Shown here: positions 1 through 10,991 of the stretch, in pieces
How the letters are laid out: every line of letters starts with the position of its first letter
Numbering within the stretch: the stretch's first letter is position 1
DNA from: Typha latifolia
Lineage: Eukaryota; Streptophyta; Magnoliopsida; Poales; Typhaceae
Assembly: GCA_019914945.1 (NCBI GenBank)
Contig: CM034110.1
Location: forward strand, 5,721,808-5,785,807
Length of the DNA stretch: 64,000 nt
Direction: 5' to 3'
Program-made: the position numbers and the translations under genes
Notes under the pieces: model-generated
What the model saw: only the letters and a program-made list of their open reading frames with translations
Told to the model about the DNA's origin: nothing
The model's database searches: none

Positions 1-1076
1 GTTTACTCAGATATTTATTTCATACTTTTTATCAGACCACGTATTTCTTTATGTGCAAATTTATTATTATATTTTTGTATGCAAAATATATGATTCAATG
101 CATTGCTATATTTCATTCAAATAACAATTTTTAATAAACAAAAATATTAGTGGATATTCTTGAAAAAAATATAACTGATATTTGATATGACTTAGAGAAC
201 AGTCCCGATATAGATCACCTGCCACTTTCCGTAATGACTCAAATCTGCCTAGAAGTCCAAGAGAAAGTCATATTTTAGATCATTGTAGTGACTTTCTTAT
301 ATGACTCCGGCAGGATTATAGAACAATCCCAAGTTAAATCGAAAAATTTCCTAAGATGACTTTAATCTCTCTCAACGATTAGTGAAAAATACAGAATGCG
401 TTTATCACATAATGACACATCCTGGTGATTCTAACCGGATCAGCTATGAGGAAAAGATCTGAGCACCATCTCGAAATGACTCCTACTTGATGTGAATCCA
501 CAGGGCATTGACCCAATTGAGACAAATTGCATTATTATTATTAAAAAAAATTTAGTATGTTGGAACTGAACATGCTATTATGAGATATGACTTACTCTGT
601 TATTATTTATGTCATTATTATTGTTACTATAAGCATGCTTAGTGAAATTATCATCTTTATATTGTTGGACTTGAATTTAATTCAAGTTCTGTTTATGGAT
701 TCAAATTTATTTAATTTTTGAGTGGATTCTACTCACTAAGCTATAGTTGTTGGCTCATGGGATTCCCCTTATAATATTTTAGGTATTGATCAACGTGACG
801 ACAGAGCAAGATGCACCAAAACCCCACCTCTACTTAGGATCTACTATGTTTACCTTTCAATTCTTTTAGTCTTTATGTTTTAAACTATCTGTTTATTCAG
901 TTTGATTAGAGGCACATTAGTGATGACATTGTTTATTCCATTCTTATTGGATTAAATTTATCAAAGTCAAATTTTCCCATTAATTTTTGTTATTGTGGAC
1001 TTAGAAAATATGCTTCATGTATCTTAAGTGTATTAAGGTACATAGCCGATCATGATTCCAATTTCGGATTGTGACA
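1..1076 (+). mobile_element. 3' part of a Ty3/gypsy LTR, element cut by the window edge
   Basis: This stretch matches, with many substitutions, the 3' half of the LTRs at 6805-9075 and 10992-12472. The shared landmarks occur in the same order: a segment like 'gagaacagtcccgatat', repeated 'gtgactc' motifs, 'gagctatagttgttggctcatg'-like text near 740, and the terminal 'cggattgtgaca' ending in CA at 1076. Divergence is clearly higher than between the other copies, so this is an older insertion. The rest of the element lies left of the window. Because TON2 exon 1 points leftward, the insertion probably sits in TON2 intron 1 or separates exon 1 from the rest of that gene. Confidence 0.8.
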
Positions 1077-1799
1077 GACAATATAAAGTTTGTAGGCTCA
1101 AATAGAGACAAAAGGAGATTGCTCACAAGAACCATTTCTACCTGTTATCATTCTAAAGTTCATCAAGTAATACAGGGCCTAAACCTGTCATTAGTCATGC
1201 AGAGACGATTGATTTTTATAACACTAAGCTTAACTGGATAGATGATACTACAACCAGCTTTTAGACGCACTGAGAAATCTACCAGAACCAATGTCCTTGA
1301 AGTTTTCCCTAGATAGTATAACAGGTTGCACCACTGCAGTGAACTAGAGGATATGTCTCTACTCCATGAGATAATAAAAGTAACCCAACACCAAGGTATG
1401 TCCATATGAATGGTATAAAATGCACTCCCCCTTTACCATGAAGGTAGTAGCCACAATTATTACCAAATGGAGATCTGTAAATTCGATCCATTGAGTGTTT
1501 ACTATTTAAGACCACATATTTACAGAAATCAAACTTAGGTTTCAACAATGACAAAACCTCAGTGACTCTTGGTGATCTAAATCAGAGCAAAATGTTAGGT
1601 TTGACCACCAATCTTATCTATTTTCTTATACTCAAAATCTCTGACGGATTGCACTCCAACTTCGCCTAAAAGATTTTCTTTTTTCCCACTCCTAAGCGTT
1701 ACAAGAAATTACACAAAAATTTAAGAATAAAACGATGAAAAAACGAAGAGAAAGAACCAGTATAGAACGGAAGAGGAAAGGGGAAAGAAGGGAACTGAC
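1077..1799. other. Non-coding stretch, probably TON2 intron 1
   Basis: I see no exon here. It follows the GT donor of TON2 exon 1 on the minus strand. I looked on that strand for the next conserved TON2 segment, which in the family begins with Glu-Leu-Glu after the Met ending exon 1, and did not find it. Short open frames at 1163-1554 have no recognisable similarity and look like chance or old repeat sequence. Confidence 0.5.
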
Positions 1800-1953
1800 C
1801 CATGAGAGCTTCGGATCCGAGTCCGGCGCCGGATCCGACAAAGCGGCGGAGATTCCTGACCCAGGGCATGGACGACGCCGGCGGGATCTTCTTGGGGGCG
1901 GCAGCGGAGGCGGCATCGTGGCCGGACTCGCCGTCGCTGGAGGCTCCGTTCAT
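1800..1953 (-). CDS. TON2: TON2/FASS, PP2A B''-type regulatory subunit, first exon only
   Basis: TONNEAU2/FASS is a B''-type regulatory subunit of protein phosphatase 2A. It works in the TTP complex with TON1 and TRM proteins to build the preprophase band and order cortical microtubules. Only exon 1 is visible: 51 codons starting MNGASSDGES, with the conserved run KKIPPASSM, WVRNLRRFVG and SGAGLGSEALM that is characteristic of the plant family. The exon ends after ATG G at 1800, followed by the donor GTCAGT at 1799-1794. This leaves phase 1, which suits the family continuation with Glu. The remaining exons, including the EF-hand region, are not seen at 1-1799 and must lie left of the window or be lost. 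A gypsy LTR occupies 1-1076. Upstream it shares a short divergent promoter with the PPR gene. Confidence 0.85.
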
Positions 1954-2239
1954 CGGCTCCGGCAGGACGAGACGAGCAGATCCAAGAACAGGGAAGGATC
2001 GAAACCCTAGGTTCTACAAATGGGAGAGCTTTCTCCTCGAAGCTGGGTCGCTTTCGAATCAGAGACTCGGAGAGGAGGAGAGCAGAGAGATGAAAAGTAA
2101 AAAAGTAGAATACTACTACTACATACCACGCGAACTAATGTCTCTCTTGGAGCTGAGATAAGAAGGAATGGACGGTCGTGATTTCATCCTATATAAACAT
2201 TTAATGTGAAGCACGAGCAGTTCACAACTGTTCGATCAA
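1954..2239. promoter_or_regulatory. Divergent promoter between TON2 and the PPR gene
   Basis: Only 286 bases separate the two start codons. A good TATA element (TATATAAA) lies at 2190-2197, about 45 bases before the PPR start codon, implying a very short leader. On the TON2 side there is GA/CT-rich leader sequence and no clear TATA box, as is common for constitutive plant genes. Plus-strand open frames that cross this region from 1735 to 2161 read TON2 antisense and are not real genes. Confidence 0.6.
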
Positions 2240-3715
2240 ATGTCCCTATGCCCGAAAACCTTAGACGAGTACTCTATCTCCAAATCCCTCAAGGCCGCTG
2301 CCTCCCTCCGATCCCCAACCAACTTCAAATCTCTCCATGCAACCATCATCAAATTGGGCTTCTCCCGCTTCACCATTCTCATGACAGGATTGGTCGATCT
2401 GGTGCTCAAATGTGGTTTCTTGGCCGACGCCCAGAAGATGTTTGACGAAATTCCTGACAGAGATGTTGTTACTTGGACTTCCATGATAGTTGGCCATGCC
2501 CATCAAGGATTCTACCATGAATCGCTCTCTTTGTTTCGGAGAATGGTTTTATCAGGTATAGTGCCAAACGGGTTCTCCTTTTCTGGTACATTAATAGCTT
2601 GTTCGGGCCTCGGCATGCTGAGTTATGGCAAAGAAATTCATACCCAGGTGGTAAAATCAAGTGCAGTAAGGCCTTTCGATAATGTTGTGCAGAATGGGTT
2701 GCTTGATATGTATGCTAGATGTGGTAGTCTTGTCTCTGCTCGGAGACTATTTGATTTGATGCCTGCAAAAGGCATCATCTCTTGGAATGAGATAATGTCA
2801 GGATATGTCTATTGCGGCCAAGCTGAAGAAGCTTTGATGCTCTTTTCATCAATGGTGTCTAGTATGTTGGGGCCTGATGGATTTTCTTACGCTATATGCA
2901 TTGATGCATGTGCTGCTTTGGCCTCATTGAAGCAGGGAATCCAGGTTCATGCTTGCATTATTAAAAATGGGTTTGACTCAGATTTTGTCATTATGAATGC
3001 TTTAGTGGACATGTATGCGAAGTGTGGGAGTATTGATTCAGCAGAACTTGTCTTCAGGTTGTTGCATTCACGAGACGTGGTTCTCTGGACAACCATGATT
3101 TCAGCATATGGGAAGTCTGGGTGGGTTTGCAATGCAGTTGAGATGTTTGAGAAGATGATTAAGTTGAAGATGAAGTGCGACGAGGTAACTTATCTTGCTG
3201 TTTTATCTGCTTGTAGCCATGGTGGTCTTGTGAGGGAAGGTTGGCATTATTTCAGATTGATGTTTGATGAAAAACAGAGAGTTGCAGTGAAACCTGAACA
3301 CTATGGATGTATTGTAGATCTCTTATGCAGGAGTGGTCATTTAGAAGAAGCTCTTCATTTCATTGAACAGATGCCCTTAAAGCCGAGCATTGCTATTTGG
3401 AGTGCGTTCCTTAATTCATGTCGGATCTATGGTAATACTGAATTTGGTCAACTTGCAGCATTTAAGCTTCTTGAGCTTGATCCAGATAATCATAGTAATT
3501 GGGTTGCTCTCTCAAGAATGCATGCAACAGAGAGCAAGTGGCATGAAACATGGAAGATCAGGGAGACTATGAAAGTTGAAAATGTGAAGAAGGAGCCTGG
3601 ATGTAGTTGGATTGAATTGAATGATGGTGTGCACATCTTTCTTACAGCTGACATATCGCATCCTGAGTTGTTTGAGATCCTCCAAACTCTTGATGCATCA
3701 AAGAAGGATTTATAA
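2240..3715 (+). CDS. Pentatricopeptide repeat protein, PLS class, E subgroup
   Basis: PPR proteins of this class bind single-stranded RNA base by base in mitochondria or plastids and usually direct C-to-U editing of specific sites. The 491-residue protein is intronless, typical of the family. PPR units run from about residue 20 to 400. Typical phrases include GLVDLVLKCGFLADAQKMFD, DVVTWTSMI, NGLLDMYARCGSLVSARRLF, NALVDMYAKCGS and DVVLWTTMISAYGKSGW. An E domain follows (LLELDPDNHSNWVALSRMHA, then KKEPGCSWIEL near residue 455). The protein ends shortly after HPELFEILQTL, so there is no DYW deaminase domain. If it edits, it would need a DYW partner in trans. The start was chosen because it is the first in-frame ATG after the TATA box at 2190. 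At 491 residues it is short for an editing factor. The exact RNA target cannot be told from sequence by eye. Confidence 0.9.
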   Translation: MSLCPKTLDEYSISKSLKAAASLRSPTNFKSLHATIIKLGFSRFTILMTGLVDLVLKCGFLADAQKMFDEIPDRDVVTWTSMIVGHAHQGFYHESLSLFRRMVLSGIVPNGFSFSGTLIACSGLGMLSYGKEIHTQVVKSSAVRPFDNVVQNGLLDMYARCGSLVSARRLFDLMPAKGIISWNEIMSGYVYCGQAEEALMLFSSMVSSMLGPDGFSYAICIDACAALASLKQGIQVHACIIKNGFDSDFVIMNALVDMYAKCGSIDSAELVFRLLHSRDVVLWTTMISAYGKSGWVCNAVEMFEKMIKLKMKCDEVTYLAVLSACSHGGLVREGWHYFRLMFDEKQRVAVKPEHYGCIVDLLCRSGHLEEALHFIEQMPLKPSIAIWSAFLNSCRIYGNTEFGQLAAFKLLELDPDNHSNWVALSRMHATESKWHETWKIRETMKVENVKKEPGCSWIELNDGVHIFLTADISHPELFEILQTLDASKKDL

Positions 3716-5242
3716 ATAATGCCTTCTAAGGATCATCAGAAAAATTAACTGTCACTTGATTCAATGCTATTCAAATTGTCCTCAGAACAGCTTCATGATT
3801 GAAGATAATACTCGATAACATCATCTCAGATTCAGGAGTAATCCTACTCAAGGTTGTGAGCTCGCAGATTTTTCATTTTTCTGAATGTGAATAGTTGAAT
3901 AGAATAATTGATAAGGGTCTGATAATTGGAAGAGCTATCCTTATTGTTAAAAGCATGGTGTTGGAAGTGAAGTTATCCAATTCAGTTATTCCTAATCACA
4001 TATCTGCTATCGGAAGCTGACATTTAGGTGTGTCCATGATTATCCTTATTCTGATTGCTTGGAAATATTTTGTAAAATTCTTTTTGATTAAATATATTTC
4101 TCACCAGAAGTAAAATAGCATGCAATTTTTTTCTGAATGAATAGCATTCTTTTGCTTATCCTATTCATGTTTCATTGGAACATTGTAGTACATGCCACTT
4201 CTCAATTGTTTTTATGTCAGCTACACTTGGTTAATCAAGACTTGCATGAGTATATTATGTTTCTTAGTCATTGCCTGCTTGAAGAAGAATGAGGAAACAA
4301 TAGAGACTGATATGCTGATATTCTGATCAATTTCCTTTATCTTGTTGAATGAAACTCTGGAATCTGTTGTTGAGCTATAACTATAAATATTTATTTGTAG
4401 CTGATCAAATGTCTTGTATTGGATCAACAGACTGCTCATTTCCCAGTCTTTTCTGAATGTAATGAAAACATATGTAGCACTCTCATCTGAGAGTATTTTA
4501 TCATCACATACATTTCAAATTTTCAATCTTTCTAGCTCAAGTATTACTCCACTGTCTTTTCACTATGATGGACAACTTACTAATTTGGATAACTTTGTAT
4601 GTACAGAAGGTGGAAGCGAAACAAGATTGGCATGCCATATTTCATCTTGAACAGTAACTGTTCTTTACACACAATGGATGTGAAGTAATCTGATTAATTC
4701 TTCTAAGGAAAGTGGTATACTCTATGGCCTTTCTCTTCAGTAGGAGCAATAACTAAACAACACAGAGCTTGATAGATCTGGAAAACTTATCATCTAAAGA
4801 TTGCAGCCCATTTCTTTTAGCAAAACCATTTTTGCCATTCACTTTAGACTTATGCCGAAGGGAATATCGCGTACTGTGGCAGTTAGGGCTTACCCATCCA
4901 TGCTGTTAGCATGGATTTGAGTTGAAAAAGATTTCTCTAGTAATGAATAATGCTGCACTATCTTGCTAAGACCATGCAGATGCTTGTGCACTTAGATGCT
5001 TCTTTTTCACCTTTGCTATAAGTTAGTAAAAGGAATGTCATCAAGTGTATTGTGCTGTTCTATATTAGGAAATAAACGGGTGTCAAATATTCCCCTTAAA
5101 TGTAGATATGCTGATCTACTATCTTTGTATAGCTTTATGCTTACCTTGAATAGATCTAGCCTCTAGGGGACCTCTTATTTAACATGGGCTAGTCAATCAA
5201 TGAAGTCAAGCTTTGAATGCAGAGCGACCTTGTTTTTAAACA
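3716..5242. other. PPR 3' flank and left flank of the copia nest, no gene seen
   Basis: AT-rich sequence with the presumed PPR 3' UTR at its left end. No open frame here has recognisable similarity. The right part, up to the primer-binding site at 5243, should contain the 5' LTR of the copia element whose gag follows, but I have no second copy to define its left edge. Confidence 0.4.
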
Positions 5243-6799
5243 TGGTATCAAAGTTTTCTTGATCTCTTTGCTCTTGCAAAATTCTTGGTCTTGGAGATTT
5301 TTTTTTTCCTGTGCTGGGTTTTTTTTTTTTTTGGTTTGTTGGTGCTTCTCTATTCATGGGTTACTGTCTTGGTTATCTTACTCTTAGATCGGTGCTTTCA
5401 AATCTGTTTTCTTGTTTCATTACTCTTAGATTTGTGTTTCTTGATATCTCTTCTGTTCCTTATCATGTCTGACAAGGGTGGTTCATTTTCTGTTTGATTT
5501 ACTGGGAAGAATTACTCAGCTCAAGAGTTTCAAATGAAAAATGTTTGTAAATAGGGAGCTTTGGGGTCACCTTGATGGTTTTACCAAATATTAGGGTGTC
5601 GAGACTCATAATTATTAAAACTCGATTAGATATTGATCCGATTAAGGGTTGGGTCACTGGATTATTGGTTCAATCGGTAGTTTACTTGGGTAGATCGCTG
5701 GTTTTTAAAAATTACTTAATAACATATAGATGGATTTAAACAATTCTAAAAGTAAAAAAAAAAAATTTATAAAAATAGTATAATTATATGTATACCCCTC
5801 AAAACGTATGTTACTTATACTGATGCCCTCATGGTTATTTTCAAGTTAAGTCATTTAAGATAAGAATACTATTAATTAAGAGAAATACTTGAAAACAAAA
5901 TTAAGAATATTTTTATCTTTTTATGTTTAAATTGCTCAAATTTTAATGGTAGTTTACTCCAAGTGGTATTCATGCAAAAAATAAGGATTATAAAAGGTAT
6001 ATGTGCAAATTTTTTATATTTTGAGATATATACATATATGTGTGTGTGTGTGGAAATAAACGACTTTTTAAGGGTATATCCGGAAAAAAAAACTAATTTT
6101 AAAACACCAAATATGTTATAAACTAAATAATTTTAAAATTATAGAACTAAAATAACATTAGGAGATAGAATAATTAAATATTAAGGATAATTATGTAACT
6201 TCGCAAAAATAATTAACCTGATTGGTTTGCTAAAAACTAGTCGGGTTGCACTGTTCATTAATTCAACCGTTGATTAGTCGGTTTTTACTAGGTTGATTAC
6301 TTATCCGGTCTGATAATAAAATCAAACCGGTTTAGTGGTTGGTTCACCGGTCTGACCACTCGATCCAGTTCAGTTTTGATTATTACGCTAAGACTAGCAA
6401 GGCCTCATGAGAGATCAAAGATGCTAGGGTTGTTAGCTGAATCTTGAATTCTATGGAGCCTCATGTTACTCTTAGTCAGCATTCTTCTAAGGGCATGTGG
6501 GCCTATCTGAAGAGGGTCTATAACCAAGAAAACTATGCTCATCATTTTCAATTGGAATTCGAATCTGTAGGGTTCTCACATGGAGATCTCCATTCAAAAT
6601 TTTTATTCTAGTATTTTTAATCTTTGGACTGAATATTCATACATCGCCACCAGCAAGTATTAGGTGAATCATTTGTTGTTGTTCAAGCGATACATGAGAT
6701 TAGCAACTGTGATCAATTATTGACAAAGTTATTGATAGATTTCAGGGAATAATTTTTTATCAACGTTCCTTTATTTGTTATGAAATATCATATACAAAG
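5243..6799 (+). pseudogene. Copia retrotransposon: primer-binding site and broken gag, split by an insertion
   Basis: A primer-binding site resembling the initiator-Met tRNA complement (TGGTATCAAAG, 5243-5253) precedes a gag start at 5466 (MSDKGGSFSV, stop, then FTGKNYSA). The UBN2-type gag core follows: EFQMK and GELWGHLDG-like text to about 5586. The same gag resumes at about 6397 with a run reading SWILNSMEPHVTLSQHSSKG, then MWAYLKRVYNQENYAHHFQLEFE-like and SIQNFYSS segments up to about 6790. The 810-base gap is an inverted-repeat element (separate entry). Several stops make it non-functional. The pol region at 15728-17980, in the same orientation, probably belongs to this element, pushed away by later insertions. 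That link is inference. Confidence 0.75.
5587..6396. mobile_element. Non-autonomous inverted-repeat element nested in copia gag
   Basis: This AT-rich insert interrupts a continuous gag reading. Its ends are related as imperfect inverted repeats. The left end has 'aattattaaaactcga' then 'gggtcactggattattggttc'. The right end, read on the other strand, has 'gtaataatcaaaactgaa' then 'agtggtcagaccggtgaacc'. It has no coding capacity. The design is that of a TIR-type MITE rich in CCGGT motifs near its ends. I could not fix a target duplication, so the family (hAT-like or other) is open and the edges are good to about 15 bases. Confidence 0.55.
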
Positions 6800-6804
6800 T
6801 TAGT

Positions 6805-7516
6805 TGTAAGAACGAGAAAAAAAAAAGTTAGGGGTTGAGAGAGGAGGGTGCACATGCAGCCCCTCCCCTCCTCTCCCTCTTCGACACGTGACGAGGTACA
6901 GAGAGAAATCACGCCTAATCCGAATCAGATTAGATCTGGATTTTTCTTTAATCTATAAATTAAAACCCTAATCATCTCTCTTTCTGCTTAACTACCTCAG
7001 CCCCCTTCTCTCTCTCTTCTTCCTTCTCTCTCTCTCACTTTCTTCTTCCTTACTATCGGAATCGCAACGTGGGTTCGGCCCGTCGGAGCTTCGCCGGAGA
7101 AAATTGGGACCACCACACTCCTCCTTAGTGAGCCATCTCTCATCCCTCTAGTTTAATTTCGATTTAATTAAGTAAATTAAAAATACCTAATTTGGGGGTT
7201 CTTCGGCTTCGCCGGCAAATTAGGTCGGCCGGCAGCTTCGGGTCGCTGCCGCTCCATCTGGAAGCATTTTGCTGTTGGCCTCGTGCCGTGTGCGTTCACC
7301 GTTGGAGCCCTCGTGGCTCCGGTCGCCATCGACCATGGGATCGATCGCCGTTCACGGGTTCTCCTCCACCTCGCGAGGATGGCGGCACCGTGTGGGTGTT
7401 GAGGAGCTGAGGGTGCGATCAGCCAACCGTCACCGCGGTGGCCGCCGGCGTCTTCCTCTTTCTCTTTTCCTCTCTCTCTTTTCCTTTGTCTTCCTCTCTC
7501 TCTCTCTCTCTTCCTT

Positions 7517-7578
<62 letters not shown>

Positions 7579-9075
7579 CTTGGAGAAGACAAACTCGGGC
7601 AACCCGAGTCTAGCCTTCTCCCATCAAGTGGTTGGATTCGAGTCGGGTTGGATCCGAATCCAAGGAACCCGACCCGGTTCCATTAGTTAATTGGATTGGG
7701 CCTTAGGCCCACTCCATTTAAGTGTGGGTTGGTTGGGTTGCAAGCCAATTACAGCCTAGCCTAACTGATCTGGGCTTATTTTGGCCCAAATTATTAATTT
7801 TTTTTAGTTAAATTCTATTAATTTTTTATATACTTTTTTAATTAAAAATATTATTATTATTTATTATTAAAGGTGGTGATTTTTAGCACGTGAGTTAGGG
7901 ATTTGAGATTTAACTGTCTTGCCTAGACTTAGGTGAGTGGGTTCACTCACATATTTATTTTATTATATTTCTTATTTTTGTCGGACCATGTAAATTTTCT
8001 GTGTGCAAAATTATTATTTTTATCTGTACGTGCAAATTTAATTGTTACATTTTTCTGTGTGTATTTAATCATTATAATCAGTGCAACACCATACTTTGTG
8101 CAAATATTGAAATTTGTGAAAAAAAAATGAGACTAGCATTTGTACGACTTTGAGAACAGTCCCGATATAAATCACTTGCGATTTTCTATGGTGACTCAAG
8201 TCTATCCGGAAATCCAGAGAAAAATCCTAAATCAGATCACTATGGTGACTTTCTTAGGTGACTCTGGCGGGGTTAGGGAACAGTCCTAGGATTAATGAGA
8301 AATTCTTAGGTGACTCTAACTTTTCTCAATGGTTAGTGGAAAAGATAGAATGTGTTGATCACATAGTGATACCATCTGATGACCCTAACCGGATTAGCTA
8401 TGAAGAAAATTCTCCAGCGTCATCTCGAGGTGACTTCTAGTTGATGTGGATCCATAGGGTTTAGACACATTGAGACATTTGACAGTATAAATATTGAAAA
8501 GATGTTAATATATTGAAATCGTGCAAGGTTACAAGTTGTGATTCTCTCTATTATTATCATTGTTATTATTTAAAGAGCATGCCTATTGCATATTGCTATG
8601 GATATTATTGTTTTTAGTTTAATTTTATTCAGCATTAATATAATTTAAAATTTATTTAGTTTTCGAGTGGATTCCACTCACCGAGCTATAGTTGTTGGCT
8701 CATGGATTTTTTTTTTGTATTTATTTATCTATCTCAGGTAATAGTCAGCGGGGCAAGTGAGCGAGATGTACCCGGACTCCACCTCCACTTAGGATTCACC
8801 TATTTACTTTTCCGCTCTTTTAGATTTTATGCTTTAGATTAGAAGATTTATTTATTTCGTTAGAGACTCAAAAACAATAACATTATTTTATCTTTATTGT
8901 AATTAGTTTTAAATTTTAACAAAGCAAATATTCATTTTTAAATTTTAACAAAGCAAATATTCATTTTATTTATTTAATTGCCATCGTACTCGTAGAAAGT
9001 ATTATTAAGACTTCGTATATCTCAAGTATATTGAGATGCATGGCCGGTCATAATTCCTATTTCGATCGTTACCAT
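6805..9075 (+). mobile_element. Long Ty3/gypsy LTR (about 2.27 kb), solo or truncated
   Basis: It starts TGTAAGAAC at 6805, the same start as the LTR at 10992, and runs to 'cctatttcgatcgtta', a damaged version of the family end 'cctatttcggatcgtgaca'. Compared with the 10992 copy it carries an extra 775 bases or so (about 7100-7877). That segment is GC-rich and includes the long TC tract at 7524-7576. A TATA-like CTATAAAT lies near 6951. A 60-codon open frame at 8258-8440 is shared with the other LTR only because the DNA is homologous. No gag or PBS follows, and the base pairs after the right end do not repeat the TTAGT before the left end. So this is a solo LTR with a damaged end or a truncated element. 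Confidence 0.75.
7524..7576. repeat. TC dinucleotide microsatellite inside the gypsy LTR
   Basis: An uninterrupted run of TC repeats about 52 bases long inside the long LTR, preceded by imperfect CT-rich sequence from about 7455. Open frames of poly-Ser/Leu or poly-Glu/Arg across it are artefacts of the repeat. Confidence 0.95.
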
Positions 9076-9099
9076 GATTTATGGGCTGCTCCATAGGGG

Positions 9100-10986
9100 A
9101 AACTAACTGAATTAATCTAATTCTAGGTAACAGAATTAGTCAAATTCTAGGGATACAAGTTATTACAAAACTTCCTAAACATCTAACTATATATTACTAT
9201 GAAACATTAATGTTCATCATTCACAGCTTGGATACAATACTATGAAATATTGACTTAATCTTTTAGTAAGCACATCCACAAGCTGGTCATGTGTGGAAAC
9301 ATACTGCATACAAATCAACGCCCTCTCTAACTTCTCCTTAAAGAAGTGTCTGTCAATTTTTTGATGTGTTTCATTCGATCGTGTTGTATTGGATTGTGAG
9401 CTATGCTGATTACGGATTTATTATCACAATAAAGTCTCATTGGGCCATCTCATTTAATCTTCAAGTCTCCTAAGATAATATTTAACCAAAGTAGTTCACA
9501 CATACCTTCAGCCATTGCTCAAAATTCTGTCTTGCACTAGATCATGCTACCACGTTCTGTATCTTCTCCAAGTTACTAGATTATCACCAAGAAAGGTATA
9601 ATATCCAAAGATTAATTTTCTGTCAACTATAAACCCAACATAATCAGCATCTGTGTACACCTCTAGTACCAAACCTCCATTCCTTTTGAACATAATACCC
9701 TTTCTTGGTAATCATTTTAAATATTGTAATACTCGCTAAGCTACCTACAAATGAACTTCTTTTGGGCTCTGCATGATAACTAATCACGCTCACTACATAT
9801 GCTATGTTTGGTCACGTATAAGACAAATAAATGAGTCTTCCTACCAGTTGTTAATATATCTCTCTATCTAATGCCATATCTTCCTTTGCCTTTCTTAGTT
9901 TGAAGTTTGGGTTTATTGGTGTACTTGCTTTGCTGGTTTACAAGCTGGCATGCATGTTTTCTTAACCAGATCTATAACATAGTTGTGTTAAGAGATAATA
10001 ATTTTCTCCCTAGGATGAGCCACCTCAATCCCAAGAAAATACTTCAGCCTCCTAATGCTTTGATCTCAAAGTCACTATCCAAACATCGACTTAGAGACTG
10101 TCTCCCGTTGTCGTCATTCTCAGTCACTATTATGTCATCAACATAAATCGAGTGTTCTGACTCCTCCTAAAGATGTGTGTTTAACAATGTATAATCCCCT
10201 TGGCTTTATTTATACCTCATAGCAATTATAACTCATGCAAATCTGTCAAACCATGCTCGTGGGTTTGTTTAAATCCATACAAGGTTTTTTCAACTTACAG
10301 ACAATTTGATCGATCATATATTATTCCCATAACTTGGTGGAATCGCCATATAAATTTCTTCATTTAACTCGCCATGCAAAAAGACATTCTTCACATCAAA
10401 TTATTGTAACTCCCAACTAGTTGTTAATGACAATAGGATTCTGACACTATTTATCCAAGTAATCGATCATATAAGTCTAAACTATAGACCTTGGCTACCA
10501 ACCTTGCCTTGTATCTCTCTCTATCGATCCATATACTCTATAGACACATTTACAACCCACAAGTTCCTTCCATGTTGGCAAATTCATCAACTCCTAAGTT
10601 TTGTTTTTCTCCAATGCTTTTATTTCCACACTTATAGCTTGCTTCTCTTTCTCATTGGACAAACCCTAGGATAAAGTGGTAGGAGTAGGAATAGTATTTA
10701 AACTAATAAGAAAAACTCCATGGGAACGCGAAAAACAGTTGAATGATAAAAAATGAGTAAGATGATATAAAGGTCATTTGCCACTCTCTAGTTCCTTTCC
10801 TAATAGAAATAAGAATATTTTGGTGATTATTAGTCTCATGAGATTCATATTTAGATTGCAATGAAGAGTCACACATTGTTACCTCAATCTCAGGATCCGA
10901 GGCTATTTCTATTATTTTTACTAAGCCAATTGATGTCCCAATTCTCGCAGTTACCTCCCTAGCTTCCACCACGGCTTGCCTAGGTC
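9100..10986 (-). pseudogene. Antisense copia pol remnant (reverse transcriptase and RNase H)
   Basis: On the minus strand one can read, from right to left: the linker before RT with a RKGTRE phrase (near 10820), an RT start with YKARLVAK (near 10520), a GELNEEIYM phrase (near 10370), a YVDDIIVTEND-like catalytic YVDD box (near 10140), and RNase H phrases such as AMAEGMCELLWL, YCDNKSVISIAHNP and DQLVDVLTKRL (9240-9520). Stops and shifts are frequent, so it is dead. The part left of 9240 is probably its 3' LTR. It points opposite to the copia pieces on either side and is 5'-truncated at the point where the gypsy element of 10992 is inserted. Confidence 0.75.
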
Positions 10987-10991
10987 CTATA
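10987..10991 (+). repeat. Left target-site duplication CTATA
   Basis: CTATA directly precedes the TG that begins the 5' LTR. The same five bases directly follow the CA that ends the 3' LTR (15723-15727). Five bases is the expected size for Ty3/gypsy integrase. Confidence 0.85.

Noticed and set aside
1735..2161. Plus-strand open frames of 91 and 119 codons next to the PPR gene
   Set aside because: They read TON2 exon 1 and its leader antisense. The minus-strand frame carries the conserved protein and a splice donor.
7177..7686. Long open frames on both strands across the TC tract (poly-Arg/Glu and poly-Ser/Leu)
   Set aside because: Produced by the dinucleotide repeat in the LTR. There are no domain-like residues outside it.
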